From Lineus longissimus (Eukaryota; Nemertea; Pilidiophora; Heteronemertea; Lineidae), in the NCBI RefSeq assembly GCF_910592395.1, contig NC_088311.1:15566501-15630500 (forward strand): a stretch of 64,000 bases of DNA. Reading direction: 5' to 3'. A model generated the notes under the pieces. That model was not told the DNA's origin and made no database searches. It saw only the letters and a list, made by a program, of their open reading frames with translations. Positions 11,403 through 22,453 of this stretch are shown piece after piece. Numbering within the stretch: the stretch's first letter is position 1; each line of letters starts with the position of its first letter. The position numbers were made by a program, and so were the translations under genes.

Positions 11403-12726
11403 CTGGGGATATTAAACCTTATGAAGCGGTAATTTGTTAACGATGTGTGTCGGTTAGTAGCGCTAACAAAATAGTGTATGTGTTAAATCGGTTGGTAGCG
11501 CTAACAGAATATCTCAGGATATCTGTTTAGCCCTAGTTAGCGTTAACGCACTACATTTACAGTGCATTTAGTGTACGTCAATAATCCGCGTCTCCGAGAT
11601 ATCGTGTTAACGCTTATTAGCGCTCCCTATATCCCGCTGATTTTGAGGGGGGGGGGGGGCGGTTGTAACCGACGGGCAACATACCTCGCTCCCCCCCCCC
11701 CGGCCAGCCATAGATGTGACCACGGACCCCATGGACCTATAGCCTTGGTCCGTGTTGCTAATATATTGTAGGCCTATCCCGTAACAATTCCCCCTGGTGC
11801 TACCGTCGGAAAGGTGCATAGCTATAGAACTGAACCAGAGTAGGTCTATAAATTTTGTTTCCCCGGACGTAGGCCTACTATCCCCTGGTACCGTACACGT
11901 GACCGGTACAATTTCTGTGACACCGTGTATCGAGGCGAGGCAAAAGGCAACGGATAACTCACTAGGCACAGCAGGTTTGCCGTCGTCCAGTAGTTTGTGT
12001 CCGGGGGCACAGTTGTTCTCGGGAGGGGGTGGGGGCAGGTTTTACGTAGCTCATCCAGCAAAGGGTCGTGTCTACCTTTTTGTTATATATTTAGCCGGGG
12101 AGTTTCGTTCCTCAGGGTGGGGTGGGTTGGAGGAACAGGGTTAATTCCATTTATAAGGCCTGCTAGTGCTCAATTTGGACCCCTTGGATTAACACTAGGC
12201 CTATGTCATGCGGTCTCGCTACGGTCTCGCTACAGAAGGCCCTACGATCAGAATTCCAATGCCATCAATGGTTGATAATTAGGCTATGGTCTGGTCCACC
12301 CTCTTGGACTGGTCCAGTGGCCATATCTATACATGGCTATTGGCCCCATTGCCTTACAACAAGGATCCATCGGACAATGAATTGTATTCCTAAGGAACGC
12401 CCCTTTTTACATCAGTCATCCTATTTAGGAAGCGGACTCGGCAGACATTGTGAGACACCCTGTATGATATGATATCAATTGTTGAATGTGTCGTTTTAAG
12501 ATACACTAGTACCGTGATAAGTCAGTGGTCATGGAACTAGACCACTCCCTATGCATGTGCTCCCTATGATGTAGATTGGTTCCTACTCGTTTCACTAGAG
12601 GGACGAACGTGTGTGACTGCTGTTTCTTTTTTCATTAGAATTTCTCTATTGGAATTACACCCTGCGCACTTATCAACGTCGGTGTGGGCGGCGTTGGGGT
12701 TGGTTAGACCACATTTCATAAGCTTA
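11403..12726. other. about 1.3-kb insertion splitting the LINE
   Basis: The LINE reading breaks at about 12727 and resumes at about 11402, so the stretch between is foreign. It has G and C runs (11647-11660, 11690-11701), a repeated GCGCTAACA motif near 11460-11505 and a doubled CGGTCTCGCTAC near 12210. The open frames in it are G/C-run artefacts or unrecognisable. I could not fix TIRs or a target duplication, so the borders are approximate. Confidence 0.45.
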
Positions 12727-13377
12727 TACTATAAAGTCAAACCCACGTGAGTTATCGACAAAAAAACAGTACAGCCGTTCCTTTCTATTGAAAGATTGCT
12801 CAACCATACTCCTTAGTGTGAACGCTGCATCTATTGTACCAAGCCCTGGTCTAAAACCAAACAAAGCAGATTCCGTTCTTGAGACCCGTTCATAAGCCGG
12901 ACATTAAGCACGGAGGTGAACAAACTTGCCTAAATTTCTAATCAGAGAGATGCAACGATAGTTAGTAACCTAATCAGCATCGCTCGTTCTTCTTATGTAA
13001 TGGCACAATAACAGCATTGCTCCAAAGCGTTGGGTAAGGCGCCTACAGAGAAAACAAGATTGAATTACTTTTTTAAGACCGATAACAGCGTTGCCTTGTT
13101 TTCAAGTATATTTTCATTTAGGATACTGTCATCCGTGCATGGGAGACTTATTTCTATTCAACTTAGAGAATGCACGAAGAATCTCAGCATCACTAATGGC
13201 ATAAACAAAAGACAACTGAGGCGTGTTGACTAAGTTAGTTAAGTTCGCCGCTATTTCGTTTTCTACCTCGACATTTTCAAAGTAAAGGTCAGCATCCTGT
13301 TTTCTGAAGTGGTCATGGAACTCATTGGGTTTTTTCAGCACCTGCATTGAAAGAGACACACATTTAAGAAATTGCAC
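12727..13377 (-). pseudogene. LINE reverse transcriptase, N-terminal piece
   Basis: The minus strand from 13377 reads ISDAEILRAFSKLNRNKSP (the K-S-P-G-x-D entry motif of LINE reverse transcriptase). It continues through several frame changes to NYRCISLIRNLGKF at about 12970-12923, then GLGTIDAAFTLRSMVEQS and LYCFFVDNSRGFDFI ending near 12727. The last is the conserved F-x-D-x-x-x-A-F-D block with the first catalytic aspartate. Stops and shifts show decay. The endonuclease part was not found. A MITE begins within a few bases upstream (13382), which probably separates this from the 5' portion. Confidence 0.75.
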
Positions 13378-13381
13378 TTAC

Positions 13382-14297
13382 ACCTTCCGGTACAGTCCTA
13401 CCAGAAAGTAAATTTCAATAGATTTTTTAAAATATCACAGCGATAGAATAAGATATTGAATGCGGTTTTCAGCACAGAATGGTATATTAAGTTGGTCATG
13501 TATCTGTATGCTAAATTCTTCATTTTGAAGATTGATTTTAGCTCGCTGTTGGTGATTGTTTTTTTCGACAACTAGTGACTTTTGAGAACTCCCCTCATGG
13601 TCAGCAATGCAATCAGTCAGGGTCTTTATTAATGGGGCCATTCAACCCAATTGATGGTTCAATTACTGCTATAAGCAGAGTGTTGTTCAAGGGCTGTCTC
13701 TTGCAAGTGATTCCCAAACAAACGTAACATGCCAATGATTCAACCGTATTTAAATTTTTGATTTCCACTCAAAAGAAGGTAGTGTTTACTTAGAAACCCA
13801 TTGAATATGGTCGATCATCTTCATAATAGGAAATCTAATATATGTTAATTTTATTGTAATTGCATGGCCCTTGGCCAACTCAGCTCACACATGAAGGATT
13901 TGGGGTCTTTATCAAAGGTAATGGATGAGATTAAAATCATAACATAAAAATCCGAAGCAAAAATGTGCATTTGTCACTATCAAACACATTCTTTGGAATT
14001 GTAAGTGCCAAAAATGATGGTCACAAAGCACAGTTCATGGGCTTGTGTGAATTTTTGAAAAGGCACATGAAATAAAAAAAGTGAATTTTGGACCATTTTT
14101 GAAATGGCTGTTACATAATGAAGAGATGGAAATTTTGTGCATCAAAATACAACAGACATATGACCAACTAAATATACCATTCTCTGCTGAAAACCGCATT
14201 CAAATATCTTATTTCATCTCTGTGATATATAAAAAAAATGGTGGACATTTACTTTCAGGAAGGACTGTACATGTTCATTGTGTACAACCGGAATAAG
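13382..14297. repeat. long-TIR MITE, about 916 bp
   Basis: Two inverted arms of about 165 bp (13382-13545 and about 14125-14297) share blocks such as ATACCATTCTCTGCTGAAAA and TTTACTTTC.GGA. The spacer is about 580 bp of AT-rich sequence without a gene; near 13863 it holds GGCCCTTGGCC. The element sits directly upstream of the LINE reverse transcriptase piece. The open frames inside read from one arm or its complement and are not genes. Confidence 0.65.
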
Positions 14298-15588
14298 ATG
14301 CTAACCAAGAATCAGATAAGAACTTAATTATTGACATTTCACAGCGCCTAAAGTTACCGGTTTGCCAAAGAAAAATATGTGATTACCTGCAGAGGAAATG
14401 ACGACACAAAAGAAACATACCAAAGAATAGTTTATTTCGAGAGGCGTCAGGCCCGCATTTATCATTTTTATCCCATTTTCTCCCTCCAACACTGAATGGG
14501 AGGGCCTTGTTTCTATTGTGTTGCAAAAGTAAACCAATACCTTCACCCACTCTGCATTTTCAACCGGAATAGGTATCGCTGTTGTGTTTAATCTAGGAAG
14601 CCATATTTTATATTTCCGGTGAAATGTGCATTTATTTTTATTCTCCAGCTCTCACTGGTGTTGTGCTCTACCGACATCGAAATTCGTCACCCATAGCGCC
14701 GCTGAGCTCAATTACCGTGTCACTTCTCATAATGAGGCTTATTACAGAGGATGTGGATGGTGGGGCTGGTCTAAATGTAAAGTCTACAAGACAGTGTATA
14801 AGTAAGTTTGAGAATGTTTTGCAATAAACTGAAATATTTCATATCACACTGATTGCAGGAATCAAGAAATCATGGGCCTGATTCACAAAGCACACTTAGC
14901 AGGTTACGCACCAGTAAGCGTCGCTTATCGTACACGTAAGCAGTTGAGTGGTATTCACAGAGTACACGTAATACTACGTTATTAGAGACCTTCGGCAGGA
15001 CACGTCCCGGAAGTTTACGTGTACTTCGTAGACGCTTATTCTCTGTCTCACCAACTTTTGTTCGCGTTATACCCCTGTAAGGGCGTTATAACGTACGTTT
15101 TAGCGCGTTTGAGTTTTACATGTAACTGTAGCCCACATATCTAATGGCTGTTATCGTATGTTATTATCCGAGTTTGGCAGGAGAGAAACCTAGGCCCTTA
15201 CGTTAGCCCATTGCTTATGAGGTGATCACTTTTTGTATAAATGCAGGTCTTTCAGGCCTGTGGTGGCATATTCACGGAGGTTATGAACGTGCCGAAAGGT
15301 AAGTGCGCGTTTGTCAAAAACGTGTTGGACTTCCTCGATTTTAGAAACCTGTGGTTTGGCAAAATATGCCAACAATATTAGGCATATGTAGTAGCATAGA
15401 ACATGGTACGATAATACAGTAATAGTTTATACTCCATCTCCGGAACTATAACAGCAGATAACTCCACCCCGAACCGGTCAATTAATATTCACCATGACTT
15501 ACAATTATGACCTGCTTATTCCTGATTGGTTGATGCATGAAATAAGACGTTAGAAGGCTGTTGTAATCAATCCGGCCAGCCCAGGCCA
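14298..15588. other. no gene seen; possible Harbinger-type left end
   Basis: GGGCCTGATTCACAAAGC at 14874 looks like a Harbinger-type terminal inverted repeat, but I did not find the matching right end, so it may be truncated. From about 15429, TATACTCCATCTCCGGAACT is repeated in inverted form near 24128-24157, flanking HARB-A on both sides. No coding region is supported. Confidence 0.4.
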
Positions 15589-16210
15589 GGGCCCGGTTTC
15601 TCAAAGAATCTTAAGTCTGTTGTGGTGACTTAAGTATAAGAATTTCTTAAGTTTTGTCATTAGTTGATTCACAAAGAATCTTAACTCGCCTAGCCGACTT
15701 AAGTACCCCAAAAACTTAAGCACGGTAGCTACCGTACTTAAGTCGGAATGAAGGACACAAAATGGCGGAAATTCGCCGGCACAACCGGCCTGTCCTTCGA
15801 TATTTGATGGCCCGAGGCCCAGAAAGACGACTCGTAGACCATCAAAACCCCTTGGAGAAGTACTCCGCCAAGGGGGTGAAAGACAGATATCGTTTCCTGC
15901 CCGACACAATAATGGTCTTCGTTGAGGTATTCGGCCCAAAGTTGACGCGTCCGACCGACCGTGGCCATGCACTGCCTGTCATACTACAAATTTGCGTGTG
16001 TCTCCGTTTCCTTGCTTGCGGGTCCTTCCAAATAATGGTCGGGGATGGGGATGGACTGTCAAAAAGTTCCGTGTGCCGTATCGTGAAGGCCACCATGAAT
16101 GAAATAATCAAATATATGAGCGAAATCATAAAATTTCCGAGGGGCGACGAAGCAGTTGTGCAGCGGTCAATTCTAACTCTGACCCCCCCCCCCCCCCCCC
16201 CCCCCCCCCA

Positions 16211-16260
16211 CCTCAGGGGTCGACGCTAATGCGACGCCGGATTAGTGTCGCTTCCTGAGG
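16211..16260. repeat. small inverted repeat beside poly-C
   Basis: CCTCAGGGGTCGACGCTAAT faces an imperfect complement ending CTTCCTGAGG, directly after a poly-C tract (16182-16209). It lies at the broken 3' side of transposase exon 1 and may mark the end of an inserted or deleted segment. Confidence 0.5.
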
Positions 16261-16779
16261 GTTAAGAAAAAAATCAGACAGTCGAACCTCTGGCGTATTG
16301 GGAAAAGAGTAGCATCGAATTTCCGTCGTAGGTCTGATATTAAAAGCAATTGTCTTTGGTGAATTCCTGTCGACGAAGTTGCGACAGGCATGTCGAACAA
16401 GCGTCGCCTTCCTGACGAACTGCCACGGCCCATCCCAGACATGCCCAGACACGTTTTTGGAGCTGGGCAGCATCATGGACAGCAGGTGAGTGGAGTGCTT
16501 AGAATGTTTTTTAGTATATCCAGCTGTAGTGCAAAGATTGATTGATCTCTCCAGCAGTGTCATGCGTCGGGATATCTGTAGATTGTTATGGTTCCTTTTT
16601 TTGGCGAAGACATTGGTGATTCACGGAGTTCGGAGGTGGTTTTTGTGTGAAATTGAGCCGTCAAAATTGACAATATTCCAAGATGGCGGCCTCCATGTCT
16701 CCGACCGGAAGCAGTTGAGAGATCGTCAATTTGGCCGATTAATATGCTATACCTGTGAGTTGGTGTTGAATTCCTGGCG

Positions 16780-16862
16780 TTCAGGATTCTGTCAGGTGAA
16801 AAAAAGGTGACGTTCTAAACTTCAGGATTCTGTCAGGTGGAAAAAAGGTGACGTTCTGAACT
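16780..16862. repeat. 41-bp direct repeat, two copies
   Basis: Two adjacent copies of a unit starting TTCAGGATTCTGTCAGGTG and ending GGTGACGTTCT(A/G)AAC, differing at about two positions. It lies within the HARB-A transposase intron. Confidence 0.85.
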
Positions 16863-19376
16863 TGACCACAGGAAGAAAGAGTGAAATCCTGGAGTAGAAG
16901 TTAAAAGTTCTGGGTGAACAAGTGGACGTCCTTATATCTTCCAGGTGTCGCATAAGTGTCGAATGTCTGAAGGGGGGGGGGGGTATGTATCAGTTCCCAT
17001 CTCATGTGCTCCTCGCCCACTACTATTTATAGTGCTCCAATCAGCAAAATGAATGACAAAAATCGATAGGTGAACATGCATATTAAGCAGGTCAAACCTC
17101 TCCAATCAGCAAACGGTGAATGAAGAAATCGCTGTTGGTAACCGTGAATATTTTAACAGGTCAAGGACAGGTCAAACTTCATCAGCTGTTTTTTTTCATC
17201 ACACACATGCATGACATGTGTCGTGTGTCATCATGGAAGCGAAACTGCGTGGTTCAATGCTGTTGTTTGTTTATTGAAAACCGGCTGTTAGATTGCTGGA
17301 AACTTTATAATCATGTGAAGGTATCTATGCAGCCATCTATTCAATGAATACTCGCATCCGGGCCACTGTGACTGTGCAGTTGAGTTGATCGAGTGCAGAC
17401 TGTTGTCGACTGTGACTGTACGTAGTGTTGCATGTTGTTGTTGTTGTGTGCTTGTGTATCCACCAATGACCATCATCCATGGCATGTACAGCCTACACTA
17501 CTGCTGTATGGATTGTTGGTCAGTCAGGTCTGGCCTATACTCGATCATGAGTATGCAGTATGTTCTATACTTTTCTTGTACCAATATCATCCCTCCATGC
17601 ATTGCATACTGCATCCATAAAAATGCCCTCAACTCACTGAGTGAGGTGGATGTCGACCAGGGCGGGGCGCAGTCAGGGAATGATATAGTTAGTTAATACA
17701 GGTCAGTTTGTGTGTTGCCTAATGGTTCTTCCACTTTGATTTTAGGTTTCCCTAACGTAATCGGTGCTTTGGACTGCACACAGATAAAGATTCAAGCCCC
17801 ATCTCAATTTGAGGATGATATGTCTGTCGCAAATCCATTCACAGCATCAATGTTCAGGTAAGCATGTGTGAATAGAACACTTTCAAAAGTCAGTTGGTAG
17901 CCCTGCCTAGTAACGAAATGTGCACATAATGTCTGTAGGCCTACACCAAAGTACAATAAACATGCATTGCATTTATTACCAGATGACCGGCTGGCTGGCT
18001 TTTTCATTTAGTCATCTTGGAACCAGATCAGGTTCACTTTCAAAGCCTGGCTCATTGGAGGCCTGATCTAGTTTAAGAGATTGCATGTCCATCTGAAATA
18101 TGAATATCCTGATTCCTGGCCTAGTATGAATTAAAATCATTGCTAAGTATGAAAAATTTTGAAAGTACAGTGTTTCTGCCAGAAAAAAATTCAAGAGGGG
18201 GAACCAAAGCCCAAATTCCTGGTCGAAAGAGCAAATTTTGGCTGTTTTTCGGACAATCTTGGCAGTTGCCCCCCCCCCCCGGCAGAAACCCAGAAATAAT
18301 ATTTCAATTTCCACTTTTTGGTATTGCAGATGATATGTGATGCTGATCGCATTGCCACAAACCTTGTAGCCAAATGGCCGGGAAGTGTTCACGACAGTCA
18401 AATATTCAAGGTGTTGTCCATTGGCCGAGAACTTGCTAACCAAGGTAATTCAGACATGTGTGATACCCACTAAAAACAAGTAATTTAATAGATAGATAAA
18501 TAATTTAATTGGAACTTTATCAACATTTATAACTAACATACATGTAGTAGAAAAGAAATTATCACATAGGCATACTACTGGATCAACAGTATCATGCTTA
18601 TTTGAAAAATATATAATATATAAACGAGAAACCCCATGTTATGTATAAAATGACAAAAAAACATTGATATTCTCGTATTCAATAAATTAGTATAAAATTC
18701 ATTCATTTTGAAAAAAATTATTACATTTACAATATTGTATTTACAATTTCAGCTCCACATGATGGATTCCTTTGGGGAGACAAAGGTTATGCACTTGAAC
18801 CGTACCTGATGACACCTTATCGGAATCCAACACCTGAAGAAGCCAGATATAATGCCGCCCAAGCACGAACCAGGACACGAGTTGAGCAGGCCTTTGGCAT
18901 TTTAAAGAGGCGGTTCCATTGCTTGCACGATGAAATTCGGCTGGTCCCAGAACAGGCCTGTAAAGTGATAGTCTGCTGTGTAATCCTCAACAACATTGCA
19001 CTGAAGCGGCAGGATGTGATGGAGCCACTTTTGGAGAATCAATATAACCTTGATCCCATTGATGACGATACTGTAACTGGAAGGGTTGTAAGAGATCATT
19101 TGCGTGATACCTTCTTTCATTTCTGATTGTGCAAGCATGCAAGTGTTTTTTATGATATTTTAAGAGGAAACCTGAGTGAGTTGGCCATAAAATTGCATTT
19201 AAAAGAATACATGTGTTAGGGGCAAAATCCGTGTGCTATGTGAATCTATGCCTTTTATAGGTACGAAAAATAGTATTCAAAACTTTGGTTCATAGATCTT
19301 GTACTGTTTGGCATGTTTGATATTTGTACTTTTTGTGGCAAATTTGGATGTTTTTGATAGAATGTCTGACAGATCA

Positions 19377-19605
19377 GGGCTCGGTTGCACAGTCAGCATT
19401 AGGTTAACAACAACTTAAGTGCTAATGCTTGATTTAAAATCTCACTTATGTAGCAGTTGAATATCATCGACTTGGAAATTTTAACAGTAATCCTTAATAT
19501 AATACCATTTTAATTGATAACTCTAGTCTTACATTAGTGAGATTTTAAAGCCAGCATTAGCGCTAACGTTGGTGTTAACCTAACACTGATTGAGCAACTG
19601 GGCCC
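19377..19605. repeat. 229-bp Harbinger-like MITE
   Basis: The terminal inverted repeats begin GGGCTCGGTTGCACAGTCAG on the left and GGGCCCAGTTGCTCAATCAG on the reversed right end, both continuing to TTAGGTTAACA. The GGGCC-type end is typical of Harbinger MITEs. No clear 3-bp target duplication was seen. Confidence 0.65.
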
Positions 19606-20133
19606 ATAGTCATAGTCAGTTTTTCCTAGTTACTATAATCAGGTGAAGATGGAGGACAAAAGTAGAAGTTGGTCGCTTAGGCAGACGTTACATAGATAGG
19701 AAAAATGAGGGCCTTACTAACAGGGCTCATTGAAATACCTTGTTAATTCTTCGGTTCACGGGTGAACCGTAAAGCATGAGGCGTGAGGAGTGAAGCGTGA
19801 AGCTCTATGTAACGTCTGCCTTAGGGGCATGAAAACTTGATTGACTGCAGATTTAATCCTTATGCAGTTTGGCCATTTTTAGCTTGATGTAATCAGTTTT
19901 AAGGCCAACAAGAGCTATCTGACAGTCAATCAACTTTTGTTGCTGCTGTGCTGCCAACTTCTCCTCTTGCATGACCTCGTAGGAAAGATTTTCAAGGTCT
20001 AGACAGCGAGGTGGGCAAGATGAAGTTTAAATTAGTCGGGTCTCTCACATCTCGAAGTACAAAATCGAAATCTTCGATCATGCTTGTACGCCGAATATAT
20101 TCATATATATTAAACATGACCCAGTTTGAACTA

Positions 20134-20311
20134 CAGTGGACACCTCCCTTAGTGGACACCTCTCTATTGAGGATAACCTCTCCATCAAGGACACTAGTTT
20201 TGTTCACAAAGTGGTTGTTTCCATTACATTTGACCTTTTTAATCAGGCACCTCTCAAGTAAGGACAGCACTTGCCAGTCCTAAGGGTGCCCTGAATAATA
20301 GAGAGGTACTG
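20134..20311. repeat. 178-bp TA-flanked MITE (Tigger/mariner-like ends)
   Basis: It begins CAGTGGACACCTCCCTTAGT and its reversed right end begins CAGTACCTCTCTATT. It is flanked by TA on both sides (20132-20133 and 20312-20313). TA duplication and a CAGT start are typical of pogo/Tigger and mariner MITEs. Sub-repeats GTGGACACCTC occur near the left end. Confidence 0.55.
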
Positions 20312-20549
20312 TACTTAATATCAAGATGACCAATTTAAACTTTTTGGCACTTTGCTCCTGCCTAAATAGTCCCCATTTCTAAAATGTTGATAAACAGATA
20401 TGATGATGGCATTGTCATTGATCTTGTCAACTCTAGTCTAAAGCATTGATGCACTTGTCATAAATCTTTAACTGTATTAATATTTACACTTTACAGTGAG
20501 AGAAATATTATTTTATCATTATATTGATTGATTGTTATCAAAACTCATG

Positions 20550-20605
20550 TTTTTAGCTCACCTCTTAGCAGAGGTGAGCTTATCCCATACCGTGGCGTCC
20601 GTCGT

Positions 20606-20637
<32 letters not shown>

Positions 20638-22453
20638 CGTCGTCGTCCGTCGTCCGTTAGCAGGGCACGTTTCGTAACTGTTAGAGCTATTGAGTTGAAA
20701 CTTGGTACACATGTACCCTTATGTAATGACACCTTGGAGACCAAGTTTCGGTCTGATTCGTTTCATGGTTTGTCCACCAGGGGGCCAAACGTTAAAAGTG
20801 AAAATGTGCAATATCTCCCTTAATAGTAGTCGGGAAATTTTGAAAAAAATATGGTAGGTACTTCTAGCAAAGGTGCATCATATATCCTCCGGGTTTTTGA
20901 TTTGACCACCTTTTCAAGGTCACAGAGGTCAAATGGTGTAAATTGGCCGTTAGGATGTAACGATGGCACGTTTCTAAACTGCAATGACTATTGATACCAA
21001 ATTTGTTACACATTTACCCCTTAGTCAGGTGATCTCAGGGACCAAAGTTTGGTCCAATATGATTCACCACTTGACCACCAGGGGGCAAAATCCAAAAACC
21101 TTAAAAATGTGATTATTCCTTAACTTCTTGCCCGATTGCCACCAATTTGATATCATGGGTACATCTAACCACCATACAGTATATGTCACACAGGTTTTCA
21201 ATTTGACCTTTGTAAGTGCGCCTTAGCGCAGTTTTGTAATCTTCAAAAGTGACGCTGAACTGCGGATACGGAAACTGGGTCGTTTTCCCGCGCTGCCTTC
21301 GCGCATGCGCTTAACCTTCGAATATTCGTCATTTTGATATTTTTGTAGTATTGTTGTGGACAACGAAACACATCTATGCAAAGTACAATAGTTCAGGCAC
21401 TCATAGAGGTAATTACTAAATTAAGGCATAAATGCTTCATGCGTTGTGTTGACCATATTCAGGGAGCATTGCCATTGTATAATTCATAATCAGGCCCCTT
21501 TTATAAAGACTTTGTTCCTGCCGTCTTTGGACTTCTCGGATGTGATTTCCCGGGCCCCTTTTCTCGGCAATGTCATTTCGGAATCTCGCTATGCGTGAGC
21601 TGTATGTTTTAACTATCGTTGCCTAGGTGAATCTTGATGTATTATCATTGTATTGGTGTTCCTTTCGAACGTTCTATTAGCCCAAATTACTGTTTAATAG
21701 AGTGTTTACAGCTGAGTTATTTTGGGACACCCTGTATCGCACCCTTTTGCGGGGTCACGTGACCTGCCATCGGTCTGCCTTGTAGTTCCGATTCAAAACA
21801 CCAGTTGGCAGCAGCTCCTTGTCCTTGTTTTATCTGAGGCAAATTGCCTATGTTAGCTTCATTTTTGTATCTTTGTAGATTTCACGGACGACACAGAAAT
21901 TCGTATTAAAGTAAATCATCCCGTCGAGTCCTATGAGTTGTTTGTTGATAGTTTCGCTGCCCGCATCCACAACCTTCTTGTCAAGGTCACAGAGGTCAAA
22001 TGACGTAAATTCGCCGTCAGGCCGTAACTATGGCACGTTTCTTAACTGCAATGACTATTGATCACAAATTAAGTACACATGTACCCCTTGGTCAGGTGAT
22101 CTCAGGTACCGAAGTTTGGTGCGATCTGATTTGCCGTTTGGCCTCCAGGGAGGGGGCCAAATCCTAAATTCATCAAAATGCTATTATTCCTAGTAATGAC
22201 TTGCCCGATTGGCACCAATTTTATATCATAGGTACATCTAATTCTAACAACCATTCAATGTGTCACCCGGGTCTTCTTTGATTTGACCTACTTTTCAAGG
22301 TCACAGAGGTCGAATGTACTGTAAATTGGCCATTTTGGGGAAATTGTAATTGCTTGGACCTACATCAAACCTAACACTACATGACACAATACCATGCTCT
22401 TTATCCATCTTTCCTCCACATGAGGTGAGCACAATGGCCCTGGCCATTTCATT
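20550..22453 (+). mobile_element. GCTCACCT-family repeat, copy 1
   Basis: It starts TTTTTAGCTCACCTCT and folds at once (AGCTCACCTCT-tagc-AGAGGTGAGCT, 20555-20580). A GTCGTC/TCCGTCG tract follows (20597-20657). The unit ends GAGGTGAGCACAATGGCCC then TGGCCATTTCATT. Internally a segment of about 300 bp beginning AAGGTCACAGAGGTCAAATG is present twice (about 20920 and 21984) with a third start near 22296, so the body is a partial tandem repeat. No protein is encoded. A solo LTR interrupts it at 21211-21971. It lies in HARB-A, between the exons of the Myb-like gene. Confidence 0.6.
21211..21971 (+). mobile_element. solo LTR, 761 bp, with 5-bp target duplication
   Basis: It begins TGTAAGTGCG and ends CATCCACA (TG...CA). 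It is bounded by the direct duplication ACCTT at 21206-21210 and 21972-21976. Deleting it and one ACCTT gives continuity with the surrounding repeat, which elsewhere reads TTTGACC..CCTTTTCAAGG. The family is unknown; it is unlike the BEL-2 LTR in length-end sequence. It is the footprint of an LTR element lost by recombination between its LTRs. Confidence 0.65.

Larger units (their letters stand above)
15762..19126 (+). pseudogene. HARB-A transposase, four exons, frameshifted
   Basis: Harbinger DDE nuclease that would cut and paste the element. Exon 1 starts at ATG 15762 and carries the N-terminal helices (LPVILQICVCLRFLACGSFQ, then a helix-turn-helix GLSKSSVCRIV). It ends uncertainly near 16161, just before a 28-base poly-C run. 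Exon 2 (17746-17857) encodes FPNVIGALDCTQI with the first D. Exon 3 (18330-18444) encodes KWPGSVHDSQIF with the second D. Exon 4 (18753-19126) encodes LWGDKGYALEPYLMTPYRNP and RTRVEQAFGILKRRF with the final E, then the stop. All three acidic residues are present. A one-base deletion near 17817 in exon 2 shifts the frame; beyond it the other frame reads CRKSIHSINVQ and joins exon 3 in phase. The junction of exons 1 and 2 is not resolved. Confidence 0.75.

Noticed and set aside
11607-12144. Overlapping 70-120 codon frames on both strands
   Set aside because: Produced by G/C runs inside an insertion; no domain, and opposite-strand shadows of each other.
13129-13233. Plus-strand frame over the LINE piece
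   Set aside because: Shadow of the minus-strand reverse transcriptase remnant.
18012-18443. 143-codon minus-strand frame
   Set aside because: Covers HARB-A transposase exon 3 and flanking introns on the opposite strand; a shadow.
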